64,000 nt of DNA from Candidatus Saccharimonadota bacterium (GTDB taxonomy: Bacteria > Patescibacteriota > Saccharimonadia > Saccharimonadales > Saccharimonadaceae), in the NCBI GenBank assembly GCA_017512095.1, contig JAFWHC010000007.1, positions 58,011 through 122,010 on the forward strand, given 5' to 3'. Position 1 is the first letter of the stretch. Each line of letters starts with the position of its first letter. The translations under genes were made by a program, and so were the position numbers. The notes beneath the pieces are model-generated. The model did no database searches. It saw only the letters and a list, made by a program, of their open reading frames with translations, and was not told the DNA's origin. Shown piece after piece: positions 18,114-26,722 of the stretch.

Positions 18114-18656
18114 CTAGATTTGCATAATTTCTTTTTCTTTTTCTTTGAAGCAAAAGTCGATTTTGTCGTTATATTCTTTAGTGAGGTTGTCGATTTCTTT
18201 TTCGGCGCGTTTTTTGGCGTCTTCGGGGAGTTCGCCGGCTTTCAGATCTTTGCGGGCGTCTTCGCGGACGTTGCGAATTTTAACCTTAGCATCTTCGACG
18301 GATTTGCTGGCGGTTTTGACGATTTCTTTGCGGCGCTCTTCGGTAAGCGGAGGAATCGGAACGCGAACGACGCGGCCATCATCAGATGGGTTGAGGCCGA
18401 GAGTGGTGTCGGAGCGGATAGCGTTGCTGATTCCGGGGATGGTTGACGGATCATAAGGGGTGACTAGGAGCATGGTGGCGCCAGAAACGGTGACATTAGC
18501 AACTTGGTTGAGCGGCATCCACTGGCCATAAGCTTCGACCTTGACGCCCATAAGCATGTCGGGATGGGCACGGCCTGTGCGGACTTTTTTCATTTCTTCT
18601 TTAAATCGGTCAAGTGCACCGTCCATTTCTTTTTTGTAGCTAGTCGTGTCAAACAT
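18114..18656 (-). CDS. frr: Ribosome recycling factor
   Basis: 180 aa, with typical RRF sequence (RFKEEMKKVRTGRAHP, DPSTIPGISNAI, PIPPLTEERRKE). It splits the post-termination ribosome together with EF-G. The ATG at 18656 is preferred to a longer upstream frame since the homologous region begins there and AAGGAG lies 6 bases upstream; the -10 TATAAT is about 25 bases upstream, so it is leadered. Confidence 0.95.
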   Translation of the reverse strand: MFDTTSYKKEMDGALDRFKEEMKKVRTGRAHPDMLMGVKVEAYGQWMPLNQVANVTVSGATMLLVTPYDPSTIPGISNAIRSDTTLGLNPSDDGRVVRVPIPPLTEERRKEIVKTASKSVEDAKVKIRNVREDARKDLKAGELPEDAKKRAEKEIDNLTKEYNDKIDFCFKEKEKEIMQI

Positions 18657-18744
18657 AAAAACTCCTTGTATTATGTATATATTATAGCGGATTTTTGGAG
18701 TATTTTGCAAGGGTAAACGAGTTGATTGCGAGGCGCAATTTTGG

Positions 18745-18750
18745 TATAAT
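18745..18750 (+). promoter_or_regulatory. Extended -10 of sortase gene, leaderless
   Basis: TGGTATAAT ending 6 bases before the ATG at 18757; TTGATT 17 bases upstream can serve as -35. Confidence 0.7.
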
Positions 18751-18756
18751 TTTGGC

Positions 18757-19851
18757 ATGGAATCAAAAACCGGTGGGCTATCTTCTGATGAGAAACAAAG
18801 GCAGGCGGCGGCAGAAATTGCGCGGCGCAAGGTTTTGCAGTCTTACGAGAAACAGGAGATGGATTGGAAGAAGTACCATACGGCTTGGCAAGATTATTAT
18901 CAGAAATATTATAGTCAGTATTATATGAATGCGGCGAAAGAATATGTCGCGAAAAATCAGGTGAAGCAGATTCGCGAAGACGCATCGCAGAAGGAGATGG
19001 CGGAGAAATATGGCGCGAAGACTCCGGCGCAAATTGTTAGTAATGAGGTCGAAGAAGACGCGAAAGATCGTGAAAAGTCTTTTAAAGAACGGATTCAAAC
19101 CCGCGCAATGGAGAAGGCGAAATCCTCGCGTCGTAGGAAATTGACGCCGATTTTTATGGGGCTGGCGGTTGCGCTGGTGATTTTGTTTCTACAATATAAC
19201 CGCTTGATTTTTGCGCCAATTGCGGCGTACGTGAGTCCGGGAGAGTCGCCAGCTGGCGAAATCACGGCGGTTGACCCGACCGTAACGCTAACGAAAGTCT
19301 CGGCTGAAAACAAGTTGATTATCCCGAAGTTAAATGTGGACGTGCCGCTTAATTTTGGCGTTGACCTTTCGGGCGTGATGGAAGCGATGAACCGCGGCGT
19401 AGTGCATTACCGCATCAATGGTGCGAGCGCATATCCAGGCGAGATTGGTAATTTCGTTGTGATGGGGCATTCGGCTGGCGATATTTATTCGGCGAACCAA
19501 TATAAATTTATTTTTTCCGGTTTGGAACGTCTTGAAGAGGGGGACATTATGTATGTTCACTACAATTCCGTGAGGTATACTTATAAAATGGTGGGGCGAG
19601 ATATTATTTGGCCAACCGAAGTTTCGAAGCTTGTAATTAACACCGACAAACCAATGATGACTCTAGTGACATGCTGGCCGCTCGGCACGAGTCGACAGAG
19701 ATTATTGATTTCTGCGGAGCAGATTGCGCCAGTGGCGGAGGATGCTGTGGCGCAAGAAGAAGTGGCGGAAACGCCAGCTAAGGAGACTGAGCTGCCGCAG
19801 AACGAAGACACGTTGTTTGATAGAATTAGGAAGTGGCTGTTTGGGGAATAA
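18757..19851 (+). CDS. Sortase with long coiled-coil N-terminus
   Basis: 364 aa. A charged, helical cytoplasmic region of about 125 residues precedes one TM (about 131-150, PIFMGLAVALVILFLQY). The C-terminal sortase fold has the catalytic His in VMGHS, Cys in TLVTCWP and Arg in SRQRLL. It joins surface proteins to each other or to the wall by transpeptidation. The long cytoplasmic head is unusual for sortases. No LPxTG-type substrate was seen in this window. A second sortase is at 28006. Confidence 0.9.
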   Translation: MESKTGGLSSDEKQRQAAAEIARRKVLQSYEKQEMDWKKYHTAWQDYYQKYYSQYYMNAAKEYVAKNQVKQIREDASQKEMAEKYGAKTPAQIVSNEVEEDAKDREKSFKERIQTRAMEKAKSSRRRKLTPIFMGLAVALVILFLQYNRLIFAPIAAYVSPGESPAGEITAVDPTVTLTKVSAENKLIIPKLNVDVPLNFGVDLSGVMEAMNRGVVHYRINGASAYPGEIGNFVVMGHSAGDIYSANQYKFIFSGLERLEEGDIMYVHYNSVRYTYKMVGRDIIWPTEVSKLVINTDKPMMTLVTCWPLGTSRQRLLISAEQIAPVAEDAVAQEEVAETPAKETELPQNEDTLFDRIRKWLFGE

Positions 19852-19910
19852 AATTTCGCTGGTTTTTAACCGGCGTTAGTGCAGACGGCGGACTTACATT
19901 AGTTCAAAAA

Positions 19911-19929
19911 AGCCCCGCAAGGCGGGGCT
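19911..19929 (-). terminator. Terminator of the 249-aa gene
   Basis: AGCCCCGC / GCGGGGCT, 3-base loop, followed on the minus strand by TTTTTTG. Confidence 0.85.
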
Positions 19930-19937
19930 TAAACTTG

Positions 19938-20687
19938 TTAGATAGCGGAATAATTATCAGGATTAGAAAGCATCTCCTGTATGGCACCAACAGCTTTAAG
20001 TTCCCATTCTTTTTGTTCTTCGGATGAAGAATAAATAGCTTGTGGATGACTATACCGGATGCCGATTTCCTTTCCGAAGGAATTCGTAAGGATAATCGGG
20101 CAATCAACTCCAGAACCGGGGTCTCCTTCAACGTCGATTTCTCCCATAGCGCATTTGTGCGGATTTCTAATTATACCGATAGCGCCCTGTCCACCCGAAT
20201 TATAATACATATCGGAAAAGTCATCATTGAAAGCTGGGTTTTCGGTATTATCCTCGGTTACGCGAGCGGAAACATAGAGAGAAGAATAGTCGCCGTCAGT
20301 ATTGTATAAGAAGCCGACATTTTTTACAGTATCTGGTATTTTGATCTTAATCCCCCATTCTCCAATATAGATGTACTCTTTGGCATTGACCGCTACGGCG
20401 GAATCGGATATGACGACGGTTTTAGTATCGTCTTTGACTTCAATCTTATCAGTCTCAAGCGTTGTCGTGGTCCCGTCTTGGTTCTTAATTTCTACTTTAA
20501 GGTCGGAGATTTGTTGCTTGGCAGAGTTTGCCCGAGTCATCTCGTAGACGCCGAAGCCGATACCACCAACAGCAAGAACGGCGCAAGTAATCATACCAAC
20601 CATCATTCCTTTGCCAGTTTTACTGGCTCCAGCGGCAGCATCCATCATCATGCCATCGTTCATGTTTGTATTCATCTTTTGTTCCAT
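19938..20687 (-). CDS. Single-TM extracytoplasmic protein, unknown
   Basis: 249 aa. A short Met/Asn-rich head is followed by one TM (about 28-50, MMVGMITCAVLAVGGIGFGVY) and a coiled segment, then an extracellular beta-rich domain starting near NAKEYIYIGEWGIKIKIPD. The plan suggests a surface-anchored protein. An SD (AAAAGGAAA) sits about 10 bases before the ATG and the TATAAT is about 30 bases upstream, so it belongs to the leadered class. No known family recognised. Confidence 0.75.
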   Translation of the reverse strand: MEQKMNTNMNDGMMMDAAAGASKTGKGMMVGMITCAVLAVGGIGFGVYEMTRANSAKQQISDLKVEIKNQDGTTTTLETDKIEVKDDTKTVVISDSAVAVNAKEYIYIGEWGIKIKIPDTVKNVGFLYNTDGDYSSLYVSARVTEDNTENPAFNDDFSDMYYNSGGQGAIGIIRNPHKCAMGEIDVEGDPGSGVDCPIILTNSFGKEIGIRYSHPQAIYSSSEEQKEWELKAVGAIQEMLSNPDNYSAI

Positions 20688-20782
20688 GAATATGTTTCCT
20701 TTTTAGCACTACCATTATTATACACTAACGGTTCCAGGAAGAAAAGTGGAGACCCGGCAAATGAAATCTCAAAGGAGGACTT

Positions 20783-20926
20783 ATGTTAACCGCCAAATAC
20801 CGCCAGAATTCGCCCGGTGTGCCGCCTTCCGCCCGGAAAACGCCTACAAGCGCCGACATGGGCGAAGGTTCTCATCCCATCACGCCCAAGCCTAACAAAA
20901 AGCACCCTTCGGGTGCATTTTCTTAG
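20783..20926 (+). CDS. Possible 47-aa small protein with strong SD
   Basis: ATG at 20783 preceded by AAAGGAGGA (GGAGG ends 4 bases before the ATG), one of the best Shine-Dalgarno matches here. The product is basic and Pro-rich (GVPPSARKTPTSADM, PITPKPNKKHPSGAFS). It lies in the gap between the 249-aa gene and tRNA-Leu, and its 3' end runs antisense through the tRNA trailer hairpin. No clear promoter. It may be a chance ORF; listed because of the ribosome site. Confidence 0.3.
   Translation: MLTAKYRQNSPGVPPSARKTPTSADMGEGSHPITPKPNKKHPSGAFS
20902..20916 (-). terminator. Trailer hairpin of tRNA-Leu
   Basis: GCACCC-GAA-GGGTGC followed by TTTTT on the minus strand, nested inside an outer stem AAGCCTAA / TTAGGCTT (20888-20895 with 20923-20930). 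The outer stem starts at the final A of the tRNA CCA end. Confidence 0.8.
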
Positions 20927-20929
20927 GCT

Positions 20930-21016
20930 TGGTGGGCGAAGTGGGAATCGAACCCACACTCTCTTGCGAGAACTAGATTTTGAGTCTGGCGCGTCTACCA
21001 ATTCCGCCATTCGCCC
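20930..21016 (-). tRNA. tRNA-Leu (CAA)
   Basis: 87 nt with acceptor GGGCGAA / TTCGCCC, D-loop GGAATTGGTAGACGC, anticodon loop CTCAAAA (anticodon CAA, codon UUG), a long variable arm TCTCGCAAGAGAG as in class II tRNAs, and T-arm GTGGGTTCGATTCCCAC. CCA is encoded. There is one C-A mismatch in the anticodon stem. Confidence 0.95.
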
Positions 21017-21074
21017 TGATGGATATATTTTATCATAATATGCGATAAAATACTATCTTGATGTCTGTCTCGTG

Positions 21075-23165
21075 CTAGATTCCGTCGACGAGCTTGTCTT
21101 GTTTTTTAACTACAACAGTGCCGTTGTCGTTGACGGTGATGTCGGAGACGTACCAATATCGCTGGCTGCTGTACCCGGAAAGGGTGTAATTAAAGGTGGC
21201 GATGGGTTGTGTGTTTTTCGGGAAGGCTCCAACTCTGGCAGAGGCGTAACCTGTGAAGACGCGGACAATTAGGTTTTTCGAATCGAGGCTTTGTGAGCTG
21301 AAATCATGAGCGTAGAATCTGTAGGTGCCAGCTCTGATGTTGCGGATTGCGACGACTTCAATGTAACCGTCACCGCAGTTAGTGCCGCAGTTTTCATCTC
21401 TTAGCGAGTTATAGTTTGGTTCCCCAAGAGCGTCGATATCGAGGTTGTATTGTTTTGTTGTGCCATCGCCATTAGGAAGAGTGATGTCTTGACCGGCTTG
21501 GCGCGCCGAATACCAAACATGGACGTCGTCCGGTCCGCCGAGGAGGTGCGAATCAATATCGGTGTTTAGGCGGTTCCAGGTCGTGACGATGAAAATGCTG
21601 GATTCTTCCAAGGTGGTTGGGAGTTCGCCGACGATAACTGGTTGTTCTGGGTCGGGTTCGGTTGGGGTGGGGATGGCGATAGGCACGGATGTTTCAGTTG
21701 GGGTGACGCGGACACATCCGCCGGTGGTTTCTTCTGTAATATCGTTGCCAACCATTTCGATATTAGAAAGCTTTGCTCTGGAAATGGCTGAACAACAATG
21801 GCCGTTATGTTTGAAGTTGTAGTCGATGAAGACGTTAGCTTCGGTGCTGTCGGCTTCAACGCAGACTTCGCCAGCGCAGGCGGAATAGTGATTGCCAGAG
21901 CGAACCATTTGGAGATGGAAACGTCTAGAGTTGACGGTTTTGGTTTCTGTTCCAGTGATGTTGCCGCCGCTGTCTGTTAGATTGGCTTTGATGGGGCCGA
22001 GAGTGATGGTGAGACCTTCGCCGCCGGGGTGTGTGAGGATGCCACTCGTGTCGACATCAACGTCGAGCGTGAAGTAGAGCCGGTCATTGATTGGATATCT
22101 GACACCCTCATCCATGATGTCCGAAGTGTAGCCAATGAACTCGATGTCGGTGCCGCTGGTTTGCGTGTGACAGGTGGCACAGACTTCCGAGCCGCAAGTA
22201 CTGCCGGTGTGGGTAGCGTTATCGTATTTTTCCCATTCGACGTTGTCGAAGGTGATCATGCCTTGCTTTTTGAGGTTGACTTGGTCAGGATTGAACAGAC
22301 GAACAGTGGAAGAAATGACGGAGGCGTTACCGGCGATGGAGTCCCAGCAAGTTTGGATGTGAAAATCATAGAAGTCGGGGCGAACGCTTCCTTCGGGATT
22401 GCCGCTCTCATCGTAACATTGCAAGCCGGAGTTTGAAGCGATAGCAGTAACCCAGAGACCTTCACTTTGATCGAGACGGGCACCGGCGTTGTTGAGTTTA
22501 TAGATGTTGCCTTCGGCAATAGCATCGGAAAGATTATCGCTGCTAGTGCTGGTGGCGCCATAGATTAATCTTGGATAAGTGGAAGTGGTGGCGAAGCTAG
22601 CGGACGGGTCGTTTGCGACCATGAGAATATCGCGACGGATGTCGGTGTCGCTTAAAACTTTGAGTTTGCCGCTAGCGTCGGTTTCCGTGAGACGGTTAAG
22701 TCCGCGGGGATTGATGACGAAGGACTTGCTCGGGACATTAAACTGACCGTCGTCGTCGATGTCGAAGAGGCTGTTGCAGTTGCTGCGGTTGTCGACGGTG
22801 CGGGTGAAGAAATTGCTATCTTCGTTTATGACGCCGCCGATATATTCGCCGCTAGCGTTGACAGTGGAGGCGGGATAAGTTTGACTAGTGATAGCTTGCC
22901 AGAGGTTGCGGAAATTGTTGGTTTGGATTGGCTCGGCGCCCTCCGTGGCGGCAGGTTCGGTGGTTTTTTGTTCGGTGAGATAGGCGCTATGGATAAACCG
23001 AAGAGCTTCAGCTTGGGTGTCGATTTCCTGACGAGCCATGGTGGTTTCTAGATTGTTTTGGACGGAAGCGAGTCCGCGGTTCATGAGGGAAATGGCCCCG
23101 ATGGCGACGAGACCAAAAATAGCTACGGAAAACATGACTTCGATCAACGTATCGCCTTTGCGCAT
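21075..23165 (-). CDS. Large prepilin-like surface protein
   Basis: 696 aa. The N-terminus MRKGDTLIEVMFSVAIFGLV has the type IV prepilin signature: cleavage after Gly4, Glu at +5 of the mature protein and a hydrophobic helix. The body is far longer than a normal pilin, with paired Cys residues. The last 170 residues (TTWNRLNTDIDSHLLGG, GTYRFYAHDF) look like a YfaP/DUF2135-type beta domain. It may be a minor, tip-located pilin or adhesin; such proteins are plausible in host contact. No pilus assembly genes lie nearby. The promoter is leaderless-type. Confidence 0.85.
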   Translation of the reverse strand: MRKGDTLIEVMFSVAIFGLVAIGAISLMNRGLASVQNNLETTMARQEIDTQAEALRFIHSAYLTEQKTTEPAATEGAEPIQTNNFRNLWQAITSQTYPASTVNASGEYIGGVINEDSNFFTRTVDNRSNCNSLFDIDDDGQFNVPSKSFVINPRGLNRLTETDASGKLKVLSDTDIRRDILMVANDPSASFATTSTYPRLIYGATSTSSDNLSDAIAEGNIYKLNNAGARLDQSEGLWVTAIASNSGLQCYDESGNPEGSVRPDFYDFHIQTCWDSIAGNASVISSTVRLFNPDQVNLKKQGMITFDNVEWEKYDNATHTGSTCGSEVCATCHTQTSGTDIEFIGYTSDIMDEGVRYPINDRLYFTLDVDVDTSGILTHPGGEGLTITLGPIKANLTDSGGNITGTETKTVNSRRFHLQMVRSGNHYSACAGEVCVEADSTEANVFIDYNFKHNGHCCSAISRAKLSNIEMVGNDITEETTGGCVRVTPTETSVPIAIPTPTEPDPEQPVIVGELPTTLEESSIFIVTTWNRLNTDIDSHLLGGPDDVHVWYSARQAGQDITLPNGDGTTKQYNLDIDALGEPNYNSLRDENCGTNCGDGYIEVVAIRNIRAGTYRFYAHDFSSQSLDSKNLIVRVFTGYASARVGAFPKNTQPIATFNYTLSGYSSQRYWYVSDITVNDNGTVVVKKQDKLVDGI

Positions 23166-23171
23166 ACGTTT

Positions 23172-23180
23172 ATTATAGCA
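23172..23180 (-). promoter_or_regulatory. Extended -10 of the prepilin-like gene, leaderless
   Basis: TGCTATAAT on the minus strand, 6 bases before the ATG at 23165. Confidence 0.7.
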
Positions 23181-23188
23181 TAAATTTT

Positions 23189-23845
23189 TTATTGTAAGCC
23201 AAAATCGACAGAATCTTGTAAGAGTTCTGGCAAAAAACCGTTTTTGAAGGTCGGCTCCGTGCTAGTGTCAAGGAATTCGAAATAGGTGAGATGAAGTTGC
23301 TCTTTGATGAGGGCGACAGCGTTAGAATGGCTGAGAGCTTTGTCGCCAAATTCGAACTTGTGCCAAGAAAGGCGTTGGAGATCTTCGACGGCGGACTTTA
23401 GATAGGCCGCTTCGCGTGCGGTGAAGTGCTTGAGAAGTTGGAGCTGAGCTTGGTTAAGTGCGAAATTGTCATCAAGGTCGGTCTCGAAATGCATGAGGGA
23501 AGGTCGGAGTTCTTTGGCGAGGCTGAGGACGGCGGTTGAAAAATCAGCGCCACTATCTTTTTCCCAGGCGACAAGGATGCTGGCCAGAAGATTTAAAATA
23601 GTTTGTTGCTGCTCGTTTTCGTAATAATGGAGCCGGCGGAGACTTTCTTCGGAAAGATGAAGGTCGCCAAGGGCTTGTTTGGTGCCGGTCCAGAGCGTTT
23701 GCCAAGTCCTAAAGAATGTGGTGATGATATTTAAAGCTTCTGAACGTTGAACTTCCCAAAAAGGAGTTTCGGAGGCTGCCTTAGCCTCGATTTCTGCGAA
23801 GTTAACTGAGAATTTATGGGGTTTCTTAAATGAAAAATGAGGCAT
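23189..23845 (-). CDS. Unknown helical protein, 218 aa
   Basis: 218 aa, soluble and predicted mostly helical, with no signal peptide, TM or motif I can name. TTGGAGG lies 10 bases before the ATG and an extended -10 (TGATATAAT, 23881-23889) about 35 bases upstream, directly abutting the rpsI terminator. It lies between the ribosomal operon and the prepilin-like gene, but nothing links it to either. Confidence 0.7.
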   Translation of the reverse strand: MPHFSFKKPHKFSVNFAEIEAKAASETPFWEVQRSEALNIITTFFRTWQTLWTGTKQALGDLHLSEESLRRLHYYENEQQQTILNLLASILVAWEKDSGADFSTAVLSLAKELRPSLMHFETDLDDNFALNQAQLQLLKHFTAREAAYLKSAVEDLQRLSWHKFEFGDKALSHSNAVALIKEQLHLTYFEFLDTSTEPTFKNGFLPELLQDSVDFGLQ

Positions 23846-23880
23846 TACTTTGCCTCCAATAATAGTAAGTTTATGCTTTA

Positions 23881-23889
23881 ATTATATCA
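23881..23889 (-). promoter_or_regulatory. Extended -10 fused to the rpsI terminator
   Basis: TGATATAAT on the minus strand; its TG directly follows the T-run of the terminator hairpin at 23891-23919. Confidence 0.6.
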
Positions 23890-23890
23890 A

Positions 23891-23919
23891 AAAGCCACCA
23901 TTTTGTCAATGGTGGCTTT
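23891..23919 (-). terminator. Terminator of the rpsM-rpoA-rpsI operon
   Basis: Stem AAAGCCACCATT / AATGGTGGCTTT with a 5-base loop and a T-run on the minus strand, 5 bases after the rpsI stop. Confidence 0.9.
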
Positions 23920-23923
23920 AAGT

Positions 23924-24322
23924 TTAACGCTTTGAAAATTGCTCTTTTTTGCGGGCGGAGCGAAGACCGTACTTTTTCCTCTCTTTTTCGCGTGGGTCGC
24001 GTTTGAGCGAACCGGCTTTTTTGAGGATCGGACGAAGGTCTGGCGCTTCAGTCTGCAAAGCTTTGCTAATTGCGAGCTTGATGGCGTCGACTTGGCCAGC
24101 TAGACCACCACCGGTAACACGAATTGAAATATCGTATTCCTTTTGTTTCTGGGTGAGAGCGAGCGGGTCGGTGACTTCGGCGAGCATGCTTTTGTTGCCA
24201 GAGAAGTAGTCGAGGGCTGGTTTGCCGTTAATGGTGATTTCGCCTTTGCCTTTATAGAGGCGAACGCGAGCGGAAGCGGCTTTGCGACGGCCGAGACCGT
24301 AAATATACTTTGCTTCTGCCAT
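23924..24322 (-). CDS. rpsI: Ribosomal protein uS9
   Basis: 132 aa. The typical YGLGRRKAASARVRL start, the GGGLAGQVDAIKLAISKAL core and the basic C-terminal tail ending KKEQFSKR that reaches the P-site are present. The start overlaps the rplM stop by one base. Last gene of the operon, followed by a strong terminator. Confidence 0.96.
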   Translation of the reverse strand: MAEAKYIYGLGRRKAASARVRLYKGKGEITINGKPALDYFSGNKSMLAEVTDPLALTQKQKEYDISIRVTGGGLAGQVDAIKLAISKALQTEAPDLRPILKKAGSLKRDPREKERKKYGLRSARKKEQFSKR

Positions 24323-24747
24323 TATTTAATCTCCTTTGGATTTTGAGCCGTATGCGCGTGCTCGGCACCATCGAAAATGCGAAGGCGGGCGAGGCGGTCG
24401 GCGGCTAGTTTGTTCTTCGGGAGCATTCCCTTGACAGCTTCACGGATAGCAAGAGAAGGATCTTTTTCGATAACTTCTTCAAGCTTGAGTTCAGTGAGGC
24501 CACCTGGGAAGCCGGAGTGGCGATAATATTTCTTATCGGTCATCTTCTCGCCAGTGACGATGAGATTTTTGGCGTTGGTAACGACGACATAGTCACCATT
24601 GTCGATATGAGGAGTAAAAGTAACTTTGCTTTTCCCCATTAACTTGTCGGCAATTACGACAGCGAGTTTGCCAAGGGGCATAGAAGCCGCGTCGATAGTC
24701 CACCATTCGCGAGAAATCTCAGAAGATTTTTGGGAATAGGTTTTCAT
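24322..24747 (-). CDS. rplM: Ribosomal protein uL13
   Basis: 141 aa, with SREWWTIDAASMPLGKLA and TDKKYYRHSGFPGGL as in L13. It is paired with rpsI as in nearly all bacteria, here fused onto the end of the rpoA-rplQ unit (gap of 3 bases to rplQ). Confidence 0.96.
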   Translation of the reverse strand: MKTYSQKSSEISREWWTIDAASMPLGKLAVVIADKLMGKSKVTFTPHIDNGDYVVVTNAKNLIVTGEKMTDKKYYRHSGFPGGLTELKLEEVIEKDPSLAIREAVKGMLPKNKLAADRLARLRIFDGAEHAHTAQNPKEIK

Positions 24748-24750
24748 AGG

Positions 24751-25152
24751 TTATTTGTCCCCTTTCTTGTTGTCGAGGCTGTCGATGTTAAGATCGATAT
24801 CGTCGACGAAGGAAATGGTACCCATCTCGGCGTGGTCGCCTTTGCGGAAACCAGCGCGTTCGATTTTGAGATAGCCGGAGTTGCGCTTGACTTGAGGAGC
24901 GATGACGTCGACAAGAAGGTCGGCGGTTTCCATGTCGTCAAGGCGGGCAATTACGAGGCGGCGAGAGGCGAGGTCGCCTTTCTTGGCCAAAGTAATGAGC
25001 TTCTCGGTTGAACGGCGGATTTCTTTTGCACGAGCGAGAGTGGTAGTAATAGATTGATATTTGATCAAGGAGCACATGAGCCCACGAACCAGTGCGTGCG
25101 CCTGATCGGTTTCGCGGCCGAATTTGCGGCCTTTGTATCCGTGGCGGTGCAT
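24751..25152 (-). CDS. rplQ: Ribosomal protein bL17
   Basis: 133 aa with the L17 signature (MHRHGYKGRKFGRETDQAHALVR, ITTTLARAKEIR). Its start overlaps the rpoA stop by one base, the usual rpoA-rplQ pairing. Confidence 0.95.
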   Translation of the reverse strand: MHRHGYKGRKFGRETDQAHALVRGLMCSLIKYQSITTTLARAKEIRRSTEKLITLAKKGDLASRRLVIARLDDMETADLLVDVIAPQVKRNSGYLKIERAGFRKGDHAEMGTISFVDDIDLNIDSLDNKKGDK

Positions 25153-26102
25153 TATTTGTTAACCTCTGTTATAATTTTATTAACTTCGTCTAAGGCTTTA
25201 GCGCCGAAGCCCTTAAGGTCTTTGAGCTGAGACTCTGTCAAGTTGACGAGCTCTCTCAAATTCTTAATGCCATTGTTGATGAGGGCATTAGCGGTGCGAG
25301 CGGAAAGACCAAGCTCTTCGATTGGGCGGACGAGATCGTCGTTAGACTCTTCGACCTTTTGACCAGGAGTCGGAGCTGATTCGGCGGTAGTGCTGCCGGC
25401 GAGAGCCTTGTATTGGTTGACGAGGATTGCGGCAGCTTCTTCGAAAGCCTCCTTTGGTGTAATTGTGCCATCGGTATCGACGGTGAGGGTGAGCTGCTGA
25501 AGGTTAGTATCGCGACCAACGCGGGTGTTCTCGACTTTATAACGAACGCGAAGGACTGGAGTGAAGACGGCGTCGAGAGCAATCATGTCGCTATAGACGC
25601 GGTCTTTGCTGGATTCGTCAATCGTGAGATAGCCGCAACCAGTTTCAACTATGAAACGCATCTTAAGGGTGAACTTAGGATCATCAATGTGACAGATGAC
25701 TTGGTTGGGGTTGCCGAGTTCGAGGTCGGCTGGGAGCTTGATGTCGGCGGCGGTGACGCGCTTGTCGCCGTCTTTTTCGCCTTGCTCAGAGCCCTTAATT
25801 TCCAAAGTGGCTTCAACCGGAGAGTCGGTGTGGCATTTGAAACGGATGTTCTTAAGGTTGAGCATGATATCGACGACATCTTCACGAATACCAGGAACGG
25901 CAGTAAACTCGTGTGTCGCGCCTTCGATTGAGAAGGCAGTGATAGCGGCGCCCTTAATAGAACTCAAGAGGACGCGGCGGAGAGAGTTGCCGAGTGTGTT
26001 GCCGTAGCCGTAGTAAAGCGGACGAATCACGAACTCTGCACTGTTTTCGCCGATTATTTTAGTTTCGACAGGTCCGGCGACGTTGATAGCTTTTGTTGTC
26101 AT
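25152..26102 (-). CDS. rpoA: RNA polymerase alpha subunit
   Basis: 316 aa. The N-terminal assembly domain includes GNTLGNSLRRVLLSSIKGAAI; a linker follows, then an intact C-terminal helix-hairpin-helix domain (LGLSARTANALINNGIKNLREL) able to contact UP elements and activators. AAGGAGAG precedes the ATG. It sits between rpsD and rplQ as usual. Confidence 0.96.
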   Translation of the reverse strand: MTTKAINVAGPVETKIIGENSAEFVIRPLYYGYGNTLGNSLRRVLLSSIKGAAITAFSIEGATHEFTAVPGIREDVVDIMLNLKNIRFKCHTDSPVEATLEIKGSEQGEKDGDKRVTAADIKLPADLELGNPNQVICHIDDPKFTLKMRFIVETGCGYLTIDESSKDRVYSDMIALDAVFTPVLRVRYKVENTRVGRDTNLQQLTLTVDTDGTITPKEAFEEAAAILVNQYKALAGSTTAESAPTPGQKVEESNDDLVRPIEELGLSARTANALINNGIKNLRELVNLTESQLKDLKGFGAKALDEVNKIITEVNK

Positions 26103-26119
26103 ATATTCTCTCCTTATCC

Positions 26120-26722
26120 TTAGCGTGAGTAGAACTCGACGATTAATTGTTCGTTAATGCCCACCTCAGCTTCTTCGCGCTTTGGTAAACCAGTAACTTC
26201 GATTTTAAGTTTTTTGGCGTCGGCTTTCATCCAGGAAAGTGGTTGAGTCATGCCTTCGACAGACTTGAAATAATCGGATTTCTGGGATTTTGGACGGACC
26301 TCCAAGACATCGCCTGGTTTGAGGCGGATAGATGGAATATTAATCCGTTTGCCATTCAGAGTAAAGTGGCCATGAGAGACAAGTTGGCGAGCTTGGCGAC
26401 GAGTGGTCGCGAAACCGGCGCGATAAACGGCGTTATCAGCGCGGCGCTCGAGGAACTGAAGGAGGTTTTCACCAGTCAGACCTTCGGCGCGAGTTGCCTC
26501 TTTCATGAGTTTAGCAAATTGTTTTTCGAGGAGGCCGTACATGCGGCGAACCTTCTGTTTTTCGCGAAGCTGGACGAGATAAAGGCTCTGTGAACGAGAG
26601 CGCATGCCAGAATGTTCACCTGGAATGCCACTCTTGTGGCCCATAACTTTGGCGGCTTTTGGCGTCAAAGCGTAGCTTTCGCGACGACTTTGTTTGACAA
26701 TTGGAGAATTATCGCGAGCCAT
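26120..26722 (-). CDS. rpsD: Ribosomal protein uS4
   Basis: 200 aa, with an S4 RNA-binding domain (RRADNAVYRAGFATTRRQARQLVSHGHF). The N-terminus lacks the Cys cluster found in zinc-binding S4 proteins. The start overlaps the rpsK stop by one base. Confidence 0.95.
   Translation of the reverse strand: MARDNSPIVKQSRRESYALTPKAAKVMGHKSGIPGEHSGMRSRSQSLYLVQLREKQKVRRMYGLLEKQFAKLMKEATRAEGLTGENLLQFLERRADNAVYRAGFATTRRQARQLVSHGHFTLNGKRINIPSIRLKPGDVLEVRPKSQKSDYFKSVEGMTQPLSWMKADAKKLKIEVTGLPKREEAEVGINEQLIVEFYSR

Noticed and set aside
20786..21010. ORF over the tRNA-Leu gene on its own strand (MAELVDAPDSKSSS...)
   Set aside because: It is a translation of the tRNA-Leu sequence, a well-known spurious ORF type.
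20817..21038. ORF antisense to tRNA-Leu (GNRTHTLLRELDFESGASTN...)
   Set aside because: Complement of the same tRNA; a common false annotation.
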